Source: Syntrophobacter fumaroxidans MPOB (GTDB taxonomy: Bacteria > Desulfobacterota > Syntrophobacteria > Syntrophobacterales > Syntrophobacteraceae). Taken from it: a stretch of 64,000 nt of DNA. Positions within the stretch are counted from its first letter, which is position 1. The number at the start of each line of letters is the position of its first letter. The DNA lies in contig NC_008554.1 in NCBI RefSeq assembly GCF_000014965.1, forward strand, positions 3,398,001 through 3,462,000, given 5' to 3'. The translations under genes and the position numbers were made by a program. The notes under the pieces are model-generated. The model made no database searches, was not told the origin of the DNA, and saw only the letters and a list, made by a program, of their open reading frames with translations. Below are positions 1-9,410 of this stretch, one piece after another.

Positions 1-492
1 CAGCGTTTCGAGAACCACTCCCAAGGCTCCCAACTGGAGCCCGATCACGGCGGAAAGAAGTGTCCCTGCAAGGATGCGGCGCTGAGTCGGCTCCGCTCCG
101 GCGATCTTCCTGTAAATGAGAGGGTAGGCGATGAAACAGGGGAAGAAGCCGAGATTGAATATGTTGCATCCCAGGGCGAGCAGGCCGCCGTCTGCGAAAA
201 ACAAGGCCTGAACGGTGAGTATGGACGCCATGGAGAGAAAGGCTGCGTACGGTCCGAGCAGGATCGCCAGGATCATGCCGCCTCCCAGATGGCCGCTGGA
301 ACCGGTGGCCGGAATTGTGAAGTTGATCATCTGGGCGGCGAAAACGAAAGCCCCGAGGACTCCCATGAGAGGGACCCTGTTCTCGTGGATGTCTTCCTTG
401 AGCTTTCTTGCGCTATAGACGGTGAGACCCGCCGAGGCGATCCACATCGCGCCGCCGACAGCCGGAGAAATCAACGCATCCGCCATGTGCAT
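1..492 (-). CDS. cbiM: ECF-type cobalt/nickel transporter membrane component CbiM (partial)
   Basis: The first 164 codons of a membrane permease whose 3' end lies beyond position 1. The N-terminus MHMADALISPAVGG, with His at position 2, matches the CbiM/NikM family, in which the N-terminal residues coordinate the metal. Several hydrophobic segments follow. The family imports Co2+ or Ni2+ as the S-component of an energy-coupling-factor ABC system, whose other subunits would lie outside the window. The ATG at 492 is preceded by a GGGAGG ribosome site about 7 nt upstream. Nickel or cobalt import would suit an organism with CooC-type nickel enzymes (see 9411-10163), but the sequence does not decide the metal. 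Confidence 0.85.
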   Translation of the reverse strand, partial: MHMADALISPAVGGAMWIASAGLTVYSARKLKEDIHENRVPLMGVLGAFVFAAQMINFTIPATGSSGHLGGGMILAILLGPYAAFLSMASILTVQALFFADGGLLALGCNIFNLGFFPCFIAYPLIYRKIAGAEPTQRRILAGTLLSAVIGLQLGALGVVLETL

Positions 493-796
493 GAAAAAAC
501 CTCCCTCAACCCGCACATCGCCGTTCCGGATGGACAACCGAAACCGCACCCCATGCGCCCGTCCGCCGGTCGCTCCCGATCATCGGAGCGGGCTTCGCGG
601 TGTTGTGCTCAAAACCGCGGCGCGGTGTCGTTCTACACGATGCAGGGCATGCTGAAACGGGACCGCTCACGGTTCCTCGCCGGCACTCGCATTGACGACC
701 GGTTGATCGCCGACGGGTGTGAAACGTCTTCCGGCACAGGCGACCGAACGGGCGGCACAATTTCAATCGGAACCGCGGGCGGGGAACCGAACCCTG
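493..796. other. Intergenic region upstream of cbiM
   Basis: About 300 bases between the panE terminator and the cbiM start. I looked on the minus strand for the conserved B12-box and GGGAA cores of a cobalamin riboswitch and for a NikR-type GTATGA half-site pair, and found neither. Open frames crossing it are not convincing. It probably holds the cbiM promoter, which I cannot place. Confidence 0.4.
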
Positions 797-842
797 AAAC
801 AACAAAAGCCGGGGCAACCCCTTCGGGGTTTGCTCCGGCCTT
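797..842 (-). terminator. Intrinsic terminator after panE
   Basis: On the minus strand GCCGGAGCAAACCCC pairs with GGGGTTGCCCCGGC around a short loop and is followed by TTTTGTTGTTT. It lies about 155 bases after the panE stop and ahead of cbiM, so it probably separates the two transcripts. Confidence 0.7.
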
Positions 843-996
843 CTTGGCTCAGCTTGAATTCACGTATGCAAATCAGTTTCGAACCACCGGGCTTCTTGCC
901 CGTTTTATCGGAGAATACGCGGCACGACACTCCAAGTCAAGCGGTTTTCAAAGGAACCGTTTTCCAAGGAATCCTTGGGCTGTGCCCCCATCACCC

Positions 997-1926
997 TCAA
1001 GATTTGCCGAGGTAGCTCGCTTCCAGCGTCTTGACCAACCCCGTCAGGGTACGGTTGACAGGGGTGGGAATACCGCACTGCTCCCCGAATGCGACGATGG
1101 CCCCGTTGATGGCGTCGATCTCCGTGCGCTTTTTCCGGTCGACGTCCTGTCCCATGGAAGAGCGGTTGATGGCTGTGGCCCGGGCCACCGAGAGGACGCG
1201 GTCGACGGTCTCCGGTCCCATCTCGAATCCTTTGGCGCGAGCCACGGGCAGGGCCTCTTCGACGGCTGCCCGGCAGATGGAGGATGCCGACGCAAAGTCG
1301 GCGATGACCCCGTTGCGGATTCCGGTCAGGGCGGTGATGGCGTTGATTCCGGCGTTGACCATGAGCTTTTCCCAGATCAATCGCTCGACGTGATCGCTGG
1401 GTTCCGTCACGAGACCCGCCGAGCGGAACAGCTCCACGATCTCCCGGACCCGTTCGGAGGCGGGCACTCCGATTTCTCCGATGAACGTGGCCCCGTTTCC
1501 TCCGTGGCGGATTCTTCCCGGCCGGACCAGGGTGGACCCCTGGGCGGTGCTTCCGACCAGGACCTTTTTGCGGTCGACGACGGCCGCAATATTCTCCCAG
1601 TTGCCGATCCCGTTCTGAAGAGTGAGAAAGACGGTCGAAGCGCCGCAGCAGTCCGTTATGCTTCCGACCGCGTCCCGAGTCGCATAGCTCTTGACCATCA
1701 CGATCACCAGGTCGGCCGTTCCGGGAACGTCTCGAGGGCTGTGGAATGCGGACAACCGGTACGGGACAATGGAGCCGTCCAGCTCCTCTATGACCAGACC
1801 GTCCCCGCTCACGGCCCGGATGTGTTCCCGGTTCGTGCTGAGAAGGCTCACCGTCGCCGAGGTTCCCGACAGGCGCGCCCCCAGCAGGCTCCCCATCGCC
1901 CCTGCTCCCAGGATCAGAATGTGCAT
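997..1926 (-). CDS. panE: 2-dehydropantoate 2-reductase
   Basis: A 309-residue protein of usual family length. It starts MHILILGAGAMGSLLGARLSG, a Rossmann GxGxxG dinucleotide-binding loop, and has the ketopantoate reductase helical C-terminal half. The family reduces 2-dehydropantoate to pantoate with NADPH in pantothenate/CoA biosynthesis. GGGGGAG lies just before the ATG at 1926. No other pantothenate genes are adjacent, and some family members act on other 2-keto acids, so the substrate is inferred. The upstream neighbour is the DUF202 gene, 54 bases away. Confidence 0.85.
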   Translation of the reverse strand: MHILILGAGAMGSLLGARLSGTSATVSLLSTNREHIRAVSGDGLVIEELDGSIVPYRLSAFHSPRDVPGTADLVIVMVKSYATRDAVGSITDCCGASTVFLTLQNGIGNWENIAAVVDRKKVLVGSTAQGSTLVRPGRIRHGGNGATFIGEIGVPASERVREIVELFRSAGLVTEPSDHVERLIWEKLMVNAGINAITALTGIRNGVIADFASASSICRAAVEEALPVARAKGFEMGPETVDRVLSVARATAINRSSMGQDVDRKKRTEIDAINGAIVAFGEQCGIPTPVNRTLTGLVKTLEASYLGKS

Positions 1927-1980
1927 GAATCTCCCCCTTGTATATCCTCAGAGAGTTCCCGGCTTCATGGACCTTCACCC

Positions 1981-2481
1981 TCAGAAGGCGAAGGCGAAGA
2001 ACACGAAAGTTGCCACCACGGTTGCGAACACGGCAGCCATCAGGAAGATGTCGGGAAGAACGGAAAACTCGGCCTCACCACGGTTGATGTGCCTTCGAAT
2101 GTAGAAAAAGCGCCACCCCGCAAGCAAAACGATGACGGCGCCCAGGGTGAATGCCGTCAGGCCGATGTATCGTGTGCCTCCGGGCCTCAAGCCCGGACGG
2201 GATACGAAGATCTGCATTTCCCGGATCAGGATGTCGAAGCGTTCGATGACGAAGCCGAAGGCAATCAGCGACAGGCCGGTGCGGCACCAGGACAGAAACG
2301 TGCGCTCGTTTGCCATGTGGTTGCGCTGCCAGGCATAAAACGTGTTCTTGTCCGTAAACGGGGGACCGGCGGGAAACCCGCCTTCCGTCTCATGATTGTG
2401 CCGCGTGAGAACAAAAGACCTGAGCGATGCGCAGCGATTCCGGACGTATTCCCCGAGACGTCCGATGATTTTGAGGATCAT
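1981..2481 (-). CDS. DUF202 (YidH-like) membrane protein
   Basis: A 166-residue protein whose middle reads MANERTFLSWCRTGLSLIAFGF, the signature start of the DUF202/YidH domain, followed by two more hydrophobic segments near residues 105-128 and 142-165. The family is an inner-membrane protein of unknown function. The first ~55 residues form a longer N-terminal extension than usual, with basic and aromatic residues. If the internal ATG were used, the protein would be about 110 residues, nearer the family norm. A weak AAGGAAA lies upstream of the ATG at 2481, so the start is uncertain. Confidence 0.75.
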   Translation of the reverse strand: MILKIIGRLGEYVRNRCASLRSFVLTRHNHETEGGFPAGPPFTDKNTFYAWQRNHMANERTFLSWCRTGLSLIAFGFVIERFDILIREMQIFVSRPGLRPGGTRYIGLTAFTLGAVIVLLAGWRFFYIRRHINRGEAEFSVLPDIFLMAAVFATVVATFVFFAFAF

Positions 2482-2710
2482 GCCGGTTTCCTTTTCCCTG
2501 GCTGTTTCTCGGGCCGGATCGCAAATCCCGCCCCGGTTGTTTCAATGAAGCTCGACGCTTCTTGCCGTTTCAATTCCGTCCAAAACGGGAGAGCATGCGG
2601 TCGGAACCCCGGAACGGACACCGGGTAAGGCACCGCGCCGCGGTCGCTCGACGGAACCGGCGAAGTCCCCCCCTCGACTCAGCAGGTGAACGATCGGCGT
2701 TAGTGCGGTC

Positions 2711-3820
2711 TCAGCGGAGTTTCAACGTGGCGAGTGAGATGAGCGCGAGGATTCCGGCCACAATCCAAAGGCGAATCACCACTTTCGTCTCGGCGATGCC
2801 TTTATGTTGCAGATCGTGATGCAGCGGCGCGCGGAAAAAGATCCGGCGCCCCACCCATCGCACCCCGATCTTGTCCTGGATCTGGCTGGTGAGGGCTTCC
2901 GCGATGAAGAGCCCTCCGAGCAAAGGGAACAGCATTTCCTGTTTCAGCAGAACCGACATGACCGCCATGGTGCCCCCGATTGCCAGCGAACCGGTATCCC
3001 CCATGAAAATCTGTGCCGGATAGGCATTATACCAAAGAAACCCCAGGCCGGCTCCAACAAAAGCGGCTCCGAACACGGTCAGCTCTCCCGCTCCTCTCAG
3101 GTACGGATAGTACAGGTATGCCGAATAGATCCGGTTGCCCTCGACATAGGCGAAAATACCGAGCACGGCCGCCACGAAAAGAGCCGGCGTGATGGCGAGT
3201 CCGTCGAGGCCGTCGGTTATGTTGACCGCATTGGATACAAAAATCACGAACAAAAAGATGAAGATGCCGTAAAGGTAGGGCCCCAGGTCCATCAGGGGAT
3301 ACTTGTAAAAGGGAACATAAAGGCTCGTGGCCAGCTTGGGGCCGAGGGGCGCGAGCGGTCCGACGCAAAACCAGGCGAACGCCGCGGCGAACAATCCCTG
3401 CAAGATGAGCTTGGCGCGCTCCGACAGGCCTTTGTCTCCGCTTCTCATCTTCACCTTCGAAAAATCGTCGCAGAAACCCAGAATGCCGAACCAGAGCATT
3501 CCACCGACGGAAGCGAGCAGGAAGGGACTGTCCCAGCTTCCCCAGACGATCATTGAAAAGAGAACGGCCCCGATGATGAGCACGCCGCCCATGGTCGGCG
3601 TGCCGCTCTTGTCGAAGGCGGAGTGGACTCCCGTTTCCCGGACCTGGTCCAGGAGACAGCGCCGATGTACGAACAGGATGAAACGACGGCTGAACAGGAA
3701 GATGAAAATCACCGAGGTCAGCGCCGCGACAATCGCCCGAAAGCTGATATAGTTCACCAGCCGGCAGAAGGAGAAGAAATCGGACAACGGAATCAGAAAG
3801 TTGCACAGGTGATAGATCAT
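2711..3820 (-). CDS. mraY: MraY-family phospho-N-acetylmuramoyl-pentapeptide transferase
   Basis: A 369-residue polytopic membrane protein of usual MraY length. It carries family motifs KSGTPTMGG, NAVNITDGLDGLA and MGDTGSLAIGG, and ends with the typical ATLKLR tail. MraY transfers phospho-MurNAc-pentapeptide from UDP to undecaprenyl phosphate, making lipid I. The conserved HHH motif near the C-terminus reads HHD here, a change at a family-conserved position. The ATG at 3820 overlaps the stop of the MurG-like gene by four bases (ATGA), so translation is probably coupled; an upstream in-frame start would add 27 unlikely residues. The pair sits outside a mur/fts (dcw) cluster. It may be the only MraY of the cell or a specialised paralogue. 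Confidence 0.85.
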   Translation of the reverse strand: MIYHLCNFLIPLSDFFSFCRLVNYISFRAIVAALTSVIFIFLFSRRFILFVHRRCLLDQVRETGVHSAFDKSGTPTMGGVLIIGAVLFSMIVWGSWDSPFLLASVGGMLWFGILGFCDDFSKVKMRSGDKGLSERAKLILQGLFAAAFAWFCVGPLAPLGPKLATSLYVPFYKYPLMDLGPYLYGIFIFLFVIFVSNAVNITDGLDGLAITPALFVAAVLGIFAYVEGNRIYSAYLYYPYLRGAGELTVFGAAFVGAGLGFLWYNAYPAQIFMGDTGSLAIGGTMAVMSVLLKQEMLFPLLGGLFIAEALTSQIQDKIGVRWVGRRIFFRAPLHHDLQHKGIAETKVVIRLWIVAGILALISLATLKLR

Positions 3821-6000
3821 GACTGCCGTTCCCTTTTGGCCTCCTTGGAGGACGTTTCCGCGGAGACCGGGGACGGCCCGGCAAGCCTCTCGTTGCAGCA
3901 ATTCCGGACCGTTTTGTAGGTTTCCTTGATCGTGAAATGCGGCCGAAAGTCAGTGGCCGTCAAAATGAAAGACGACATGTCGCTCATGAGCGACACGGAC
4001 GGGCTGACGATTCCCCGGTCGAGGAGGCGTTTGAGCCCTTTGAGCGCGGCGTCCCGAACCTGCCAGTAGTGCGATTCCCTCAGCCTGAGCAGCACATCGG
4101 AGGCTCGGTGGTCGACCCCCACCTCCCCCAGGGCTTTCGCAGCTTCCGTGACGACTTCGAAACAGTTGTCGTGCAGGGCTTCGAGCAGCGCATCCAGCCA
4201 GGTCTCCTTGCCGACGAGGTGTTTGCCGAAGTGGGCGGCGGCGATGCACGCCTGGCTGCGTACTTCGAAATAGGGGTCCTTCATTGCCTGCAGAAGATGC
4301 CGTTCGATCTCCGGATCGAACTGGTCCAGTACTTGAAGCGCCTGCACGATGTTTCTCCGGATGAAGCCGACCTGCTCGTAGTCCCCTCCGAACAGTCGTT
4401 TCATTCGGGATGCCGGGGTCCTGTCGGCCAGCATGTCCAGAAGCGTCGGTATCTTCTCCCGGTACAGGGTCAGCCCGATCAATTTGACGCCCAGGTTGCG
4501 ATCCTGCCAGGCCCTGTTGCTGAGCAGGGCCGCGGCCCTGTGCCGGTAGTACACCAGGTCGTCTTCGTCCCCCACGGCAGCGAGCGGATCGTACTTGCCG
4601 TCGGCCCCGGCGTAGGTCCTGCCGAGGAGTTGCAGGACGCGCTGATTGCCCAGGAGCGGCTTGAACGGTACCGATTCGGAACCGGCGCCGTTGTTGTAGC
4701 TCAGGTCTCCATAAAGCTCGCTCATGATCCGCTGCGTGGCGTGACGCCTAAGGAAGTGCCCGGTCCTGACCGCCATGGCCTCCAGCCGTTCTGAATCGTT
4801 CAGGAGGCGGAGGATCTTTTCCGCAAGGACCCTGCCGTCGAGTTTCTCGATGAGGTTCCCGTCCTCCATGACCGTGTCTTCGAACAGCATCTCGGCGGCC
4901 CCCGCATGCTTCATTGTGCGCGCGTTCATCACCTGGTGATCGCCGGGCAGGTTGGCTTTGGGAATGAGCAGCGCCGGCTTTCCCATCCGGGATATTTCGT
5001 TGAGGCTGCCCGCACCGCTCCGGCAGACGATCAGATCGCTGATGGAATAGACGTCGGCGATATTGTGAAAGTAGTCCTGCCTGGTGTAAAACCCCTCGAG
5101 CAACCCTCTCTCCTCTTCGGAGAGGAGCGCGTTGAGACGGTCTTCCGTGTCCTTTGCGGCGTCGTAGTCCCGGGTTCGGGCCAGACCCGTTCCATGGATG
5201 ATGAAGAGCCGTTCACGATGGGGAAGGAGATAACGGAGGGCATCGATCAACGAACGGTTGATGGTCCTGGCCCCTTGGGAACCGCCGAAAGCGAAGACCA
5301 CCCGTTTGCCTTCGGGGACTGTGAAACTCAGATTGCCCAGTGCTTCTTCCCGAACCTTGGGCGAAATGGAATGCCGTATCGGATATCCCACCACCACGCC
5401 GTTTTTCGGGAAAAAGGAGAGGGTCTGCGGAAAGGTCAGGAGCACCCGGTCGACCCACCGTCCCAGCACGGCGTTGAGCTGGCCGGGAATGCTGTTCTGT
5501 TCGTGCAGGTACACCCGGGTCGGAGCCAGTCTGAACGCCCGCAGGACAAGAGCGGCGACAATGACCGGGGCGCTGACGTAGCCTCCCGTGGCAATCACCC
5601 ACTTCGGCGCAAACCGGAAGAGAATGAAAAAGGACTGGAGAACTCCGAGGCTGAGCCTGCAGAAAAAACGCAACGAACGCAATGAAGGCCTGAAACCCGG
5701 GAACCCTTCGGTTGACACGAATACCAGCGGATAGCCCACGCGCTTTACAATGACGGTTTCCGCCTTCCCGCGAACGCCGACATAAAGAAAGCGCGTGTTC
5801 GGATCCCTGTTCCCGATCTCCTCGGCAATCGCCAGGGCGGGGTTGACGTGTCCGCCGGTGCCGCCCCCGGAGAGCAGCACCCTGCTCTCGCGGGAGGCCA
5901 GCCGGCGCCACCTGGCGGACATAACGGCCAGGAGCGCCGCAAGTGCGACGCAGCATCCAACGATGACAAACACTGTGACCACGGTCGTTCCATTCCGCAC
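3817..6000 (-). CDS. murG: MurG-type glycosyltransferase fused to a C-terminal HEAT-repeat domain
   Basis: A 727-residue protein, about twice normal MurG length. Residues 6-27 form an N-terminal membrane segment, unusual for MurG. Residues 40-430 are a GT28 MurG module: GGGTGGH at 45-51, HEQN at 166-169, GGSQG at 239-243, RSGAGSLNEI at 327-336 and LPGDHQVMNA. Residues ~440-690 contain helical HEAT-like repeats such as DPYFEVRSQACIAAA and SHYWQVRDAALKGL. MurG adds GlcNAc to lipid I, making lipid II on the cytoplasmic face. The HEAT part is probably a protein-binding scaffold (inference). The gene follows tsaC by 22 bases and overlaps the mraY homologue by 4, so substrate producer and user are co-translated. 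All expected MurG motifs are present, so it is probably active. Confidence 0.85.
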   Translation of the reverse strand: MRNGTTVVTVFVIVGCCVALAALLAVMSARWRRLASRESRVLLSGGGTGGHVNPALAIAEEIGNRDPNTRFLYVGVRGKAETVIVKRVGYPLVFVSTEGFPGFRPSLRSLRFFCRLSLGVLQSFFILFRFAPKWVIATGGYVSAPVIVAALVLRAFRLAPTRVYLHEQNSIPGQLNAVLGRWVDRVLLTFPQTLSFFPKNGVVVGYPIRHSISPKVREEALGNLSFTVPEGKRVVFAFGGSQGARTINRSLIDALRYLLPHRERLFIIHGTGLARTRDYDAAKDTEDRLNALLSEEERGLLEGFYTRQDYFHNIADVYSISDLIVCRSGAGSLNEISRMGKPALLIPKANLPGDHQVMNARTMKHAGAAEMLFEDTVMEDGNLIEKLDGRVLAEKILRLLNDSERLEAMAVRTGHFLRRHATQRIMSELYGDLSYNNGAGSESVPFKPLLGNQRVLQLLGRTYAGADGKYDPLAAVGDEDDLVYYRHRAAALLSNRAWQDRNLGVKLIGLTLYREKIPTLLDMLADRTPASRMKRLFGGDYEQVGFIRRNIVQALQVLDQFDPEIERHLLQAMKDPYFEVRSQACIAAAHFGKHLVGKETWLDALLEALHDNCFEVVTEAAKALGEVGVDHRASDVLLRLRESHYWQVRDAALKGLKRLLDRGIVSPSVSLMSDMSSFILTATDFRPHFTIKETYKTVRNCCNERLAGPSPVSAETSSKEAKRERQS

Positions 6001-6022
6001 GGATGCGACGAAAAACGGTTAT

Positions 6023-6682
6023 TCAAAGCGCCGCGGCGCGTTCAATCTCCATGAAAGGAACACATCCTTCACGCACCAGCAAGGGGGATCCGCCGGTCAC
6101 GTCGACGATGGTGGAAGGAAGGCTCCCCGGCAGACGGCCGGCGTCGATCACGCCGTCGACCTGCCTCACCAATTCAATCGGTATTTCCGCGAGAGTTCTG
6201 CACGCCCGCTGTCCCGTGAAGTTTGCGCTGGTCGAGACGATCAGTCCTCCGAGTGAAGCTGCGAGCGCTCTGGCAACGGGGTGAGAGGAAACCCGGATTG
6301 CGATCTTTCCCGTGGAAGCATGGACCTGGGGCGGCAGGCGATGCACCGCCCTCAGGATCAGGGTCAGCGGCCCGGGCCAGAAAGCGGCGGCGAGTCTCTC
6401 CGCCAGGGCCGGAAATTCCTCGACCCATTCCCTAACAGCCTGAATGCCGGATGCAATCAACGGAAGGGCCTTTTCCCGTTCCCTCTTCTTGATGGCGAAT
6501 ATTGCGGCCACGGTCGCGGGTGATAACGGATTCCCACCCAGGCCGTAAAAGGTCTCCGTCGGATAGACCACAATTCCTCCGCGGGTGAGCAGGGAAGTGG
6601 CCGCTTCGACGACCTCGGTTTCGGAGCGATTCGTTCCGACCCTCCAGATGAGGGTGTCCGCCCCGGTGAGTAACGGCTCCAT
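6023..6682 (-). CDS. tsaC: L-threonylcarbamoyladenylate synthase (Sua5/YrdC family)
   Basis: About 219 residues from the ATG at 6682, forming one YrdC domain without the extra Sua5 C-terminal domain. It has the family features YPTETFYGLGG, KKREREKALPL and STSANFTG. The enzyme makes threonylcarbamoyl-AMP from threonine, bicarbonate and ATP, the first step of the t6A modification at tRNA position 37. A TTG six codons upstream is also open, but the ATG with GGAAA ahead is preferred. It lies in the packed purine/MurG cluster, 31 bases after purE. Confidence 0.88.
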   Translation of the reverse strand: MEPLLTGADTLIWRVGTNRSETEVVEAATSLLTRGGIVVYPTETFYGLGGNPLSPATVAAIFAIKKREREKALPLIASGIQAVREWVEEFPALAERLAAAFWPGPLTLILRAVHRLPPQVHASTGKIAIRVSSHPVARALAASLGGLIVSTSANFTGQRACRTLAEIPIELVRQVDGVIDAGRLPGSLPSTIVDVTGGSPLLVREGCVPFMEIERAAAL

Positions 6683-6713
6683 TCCGGTGTTTCCAGTCAA
6701 ATTCCGGAACCTT

Positions 6714-7256
6714 TCAGGCGGTTCCTTCCTGCTTTCGATTGGCCAGGTATTCAGTGAGTTTCGAATTCCTGTCTCCCAGGACCTCCTCCGTCATCCGCAC
6801 GCGGTAAGCCTTGAGCTTCCCGTCGAGGGTTCGATCGTTGAGCGCCAGGATCTGCAAGGCGAAAAGGGCCGCATTGAGCGCACCCCCTCTGCCGATGCAC
6901 ATGGTCGCAACGGGTATCCCCGGCGGCATCTGGACGGTTGCCAGAAGAGCGTCCATACCCTGCAGGGGCGAAGAATCGATGGGGACTCCAATCACCGGCA
7001 AAGTGGTTCGGGACGCCACCACGCCGGCCAGGTGAGCAGCCCATCCCGCGCCCGCGATCAGGACCTGCACGCCGCGCTGCCCGGCGCTGTCGGCATACCG
7101 GGCGGTTTCATCCGGTGAGCGGTGGGCGGAAAGAATGCGCACTTCGTAGGGGACTTCGAAGTCGTCCAGGATACGGAAAGCGCTTTCCATCACGGAAAGA
7201 TCGGACTCGCTCCCCATCAGGATTCCGACTCTGGGATTGCCGGCTCTTCCGGTCAT
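6714..7256 (-). CDS. purE: N5-carboxyaminoimidazole ribonucleotide mutase
   Basis: About 180 residues, usual for class I PurE. The sequence VGILMGSESDL is the nucleotide/phosphate-binding start, followed by SAHRSPDET and GAGWAAHLAGVVA. The enzyme converts N5-CAIR to CAIR in purine synthesis. A strong GGAGGA at 7261-7266 fixes the start at the ATG at 7256 rather than the in-frame ATG at 7274, which has no site. It lies 27 bases after purD, so the two are co-transcribed. No purK is present in the window. Confidence 0.92.
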   Translation of the reverse strand: MTGRAGNPRVGILMGSESDLSVMESAFRILDDFEVPYEVRILSAHRSPDETARYADSAGQRGVQVLIAGAGWAAHLAGVVASRTTLPVIGVPIDSSPLQGMDALLATVQMPPGIPVATMCIGRGGALNAALFALQILALNDRTLDGKLKAYRVRMTEEVLGDRNSKLTEYLANRKQEGTA

Positions 7257-7283
7257 AGGTTCCTCCACGGCCATGGAACGGGA

Positions 7284-8579
7284 TTATTCCCTGCCGATAT
7301 CGCTCCGATAATAAAGTCCCTCGAAGGAGACTTTCCGCATTTCGTTCAAGGCGATTTCCCGCGCTTCGGAGAGGGTCTTTCCTTTGCTGATGATGCACAG
7401 GACCCGCCCTCCCGTGGTGATCAACTGTCCCGATCCGTCGCGCTCCGTGCCGGAGTGGAAGACCAGGCACCCGGGGGCGACGTCTTCCACACCGTGTATG
7501 GGCAGCCCTATTTTGTAGCGGTCCGGGTAGCCCTTGTACCAGCCCTTCTTGCCCTTCGTGCGCCCGCTGGTTGCAATCAGGCAGAGCCGGTAGTGATCGT
7601 CCCAGACGGGCTTTATCCGATCGAGGCGGCCTTCGAGGATGGCTTCGCACACGTCGACGAGATCCGTCTCGAGACGCGGCAAGATGACCTGGGCTTCAGG
7701 ATCTCCCAGGCGGATGTTGATTTCCAGGACGTGCGGCGTAACATTCTTCCCTTCGCCGGTGAGCATGAGCCCGAGATAGAGGATTCCCCGATAAACGATG
7801 CCGTGTCGTTCCCGAATTCCTTTGATGAGCGGTTCCGCAACCCTGCTCATGATGGTCTCGACCAAGTGCTCGTCCAGCCATGGGTGCGGCGAATAGGCCC
7901 CCATGCCGCCGGTGTTCTTCCCTTCGTCGTTGTCCCGAGCTCGCTTGTAATCCTGGGCCGCGACCATGGGCAGAAGGGTGTAGCCGTCCGTGAAGCAGAA
8001 GAACGAAAGCTCCCTCCCGTAAAGGCGCCGCTCGATATCGACCCGGGCTCCGGCATCGCCGAAGATGCGCTCTTCCATGATCAGGCGGATGGCTTCCTCG
8101 GCGTCCTCCACCGTATCGCAGACCAAGGCGCCCTTTCCTGCGGCGAGCCCGTCCGCCTTCACCACCACCGGATACCCGGTCTTGCGAACGTGGCCTCTTG
8201 CCTCATTGGCGTCGGCGAAGACGGCGAATTCCGGAACGGGGATGCCGAGTTGTTCGAGCAGAACCTTCGTATCGCATTTGCTCGATTCGAGCCGGCTCGC
8301 CTTCCTGCAGGGGCCGATGATCTTCATGCCCCGGCTCTCGAACAGATCCACGATGCCTTCGGACAAGGGCTTCTCGGGTCCCACGAAAGTCAGGTCGATC
8401 CGTTCCTTTTCGGCAAAATCGGCCATCTCTTCGATGGTTTTTGCATTCACGCACGTGGCGATCCCGGCGATACCGGCATTCCCGTGCGCGACGAAAACCT
8501 GTTTGACTCGCGGGCTCTGCGCGAACTTCCAGGCAATCGCATGATCTCTTCCGCCGCTGCCAATCACCAGCACTCTCAT
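7284..8579 (-). CDS. purD: Phosphoribosylamine-glycine ligase (GAR synthetase)
   Basis: 431 residues, typical PurD length. The start MRVLVIGSGGRDHAIAWKFAQ is the N-domain, GYPVVVKADGLAAGKG is the ATP-grasp nucleotide motif, and LEINIRLGDPEAQ is the catalytic metal-binding segment. The enzyme joins phosphoribosylamine and glycine with ATP to make GAR. It lies 42 bases after the IMP cyclohydrolase gene and 27 before purE, giving a minus-strand purine operon. Confidence 0.95.
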   Translation of the reverse strand: MRVLVIGSGGRDHAIAWKFAQSPRVKQVFVAHGNAGIAGIATCVNAKTIEEMADFAEKERIDLTFVGPEKPLSEGIVDLFESRGMKIIGPCRKASRLESSKCDTKVLLEQLGIPVPEFAVFADANEARGHVRKTGYPVVVKADGLAAGKGALVCDTVEDAEEAIRLIMEERIFGDAGARVDIERRLYGRELSFFCFTDGYTLLPMVAAQDYKRARDNDEGKNTGGMGAYSPHPWLDEHLVETIMSRVAEPLIKGIRERHGIVYRGILYLGLMLTGEGKNVTPHVLEINIRLGDPEAQVILPRLETDLVDVCEAILEGRLDRIKPVWDDHYRLCLIATSGRTKGKKGWYKGYPDRYKIGLPIHGVEDVAPGCLVFHSGTERDGSGQLITTGGRVLCIISKGKTLSEAREIALNEMRKVSFEGLYYRSDIGRE

Positions 8580-8621
8580 GAAGGGTCTCGCTCCATCAGT
8601 GGTTTTGGGCCTCTCGTCGGT

Positions 8622-9215
<594 letters not shown>

Positions 9216-9410
9216 AGCTTACCTCCACAGTGCAAAATGATGCTCCCAAATGCAGGCGTCCATCCCGACCCCCCCATCAATGCGCAACGGGAACGCTCGG
9301 AGCCGCAACTCCCGGCACGGTCCCGCCCCTGCGCTACGGTCGGGCCGGATGGACAATCTCCAATCAAGATCGTTCGGCCTTTGCGGCCGGATACCAGCGA
9401 AAGACCATTT

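Noticed and set aside
493-850. Cobalamin or nickel riboswitch upstream of cbiM
   Set aside because: The B12 box and the conserved cores were looked for on the minus strand and not found.
289-2628. A 779-codon plus-strand open frame
   Set aside because: It runs antisense to panE and the DUF202 gene, which have clear families; its product is Arg/Gly/Pro-rich with no domain. High GC creates such shadows.
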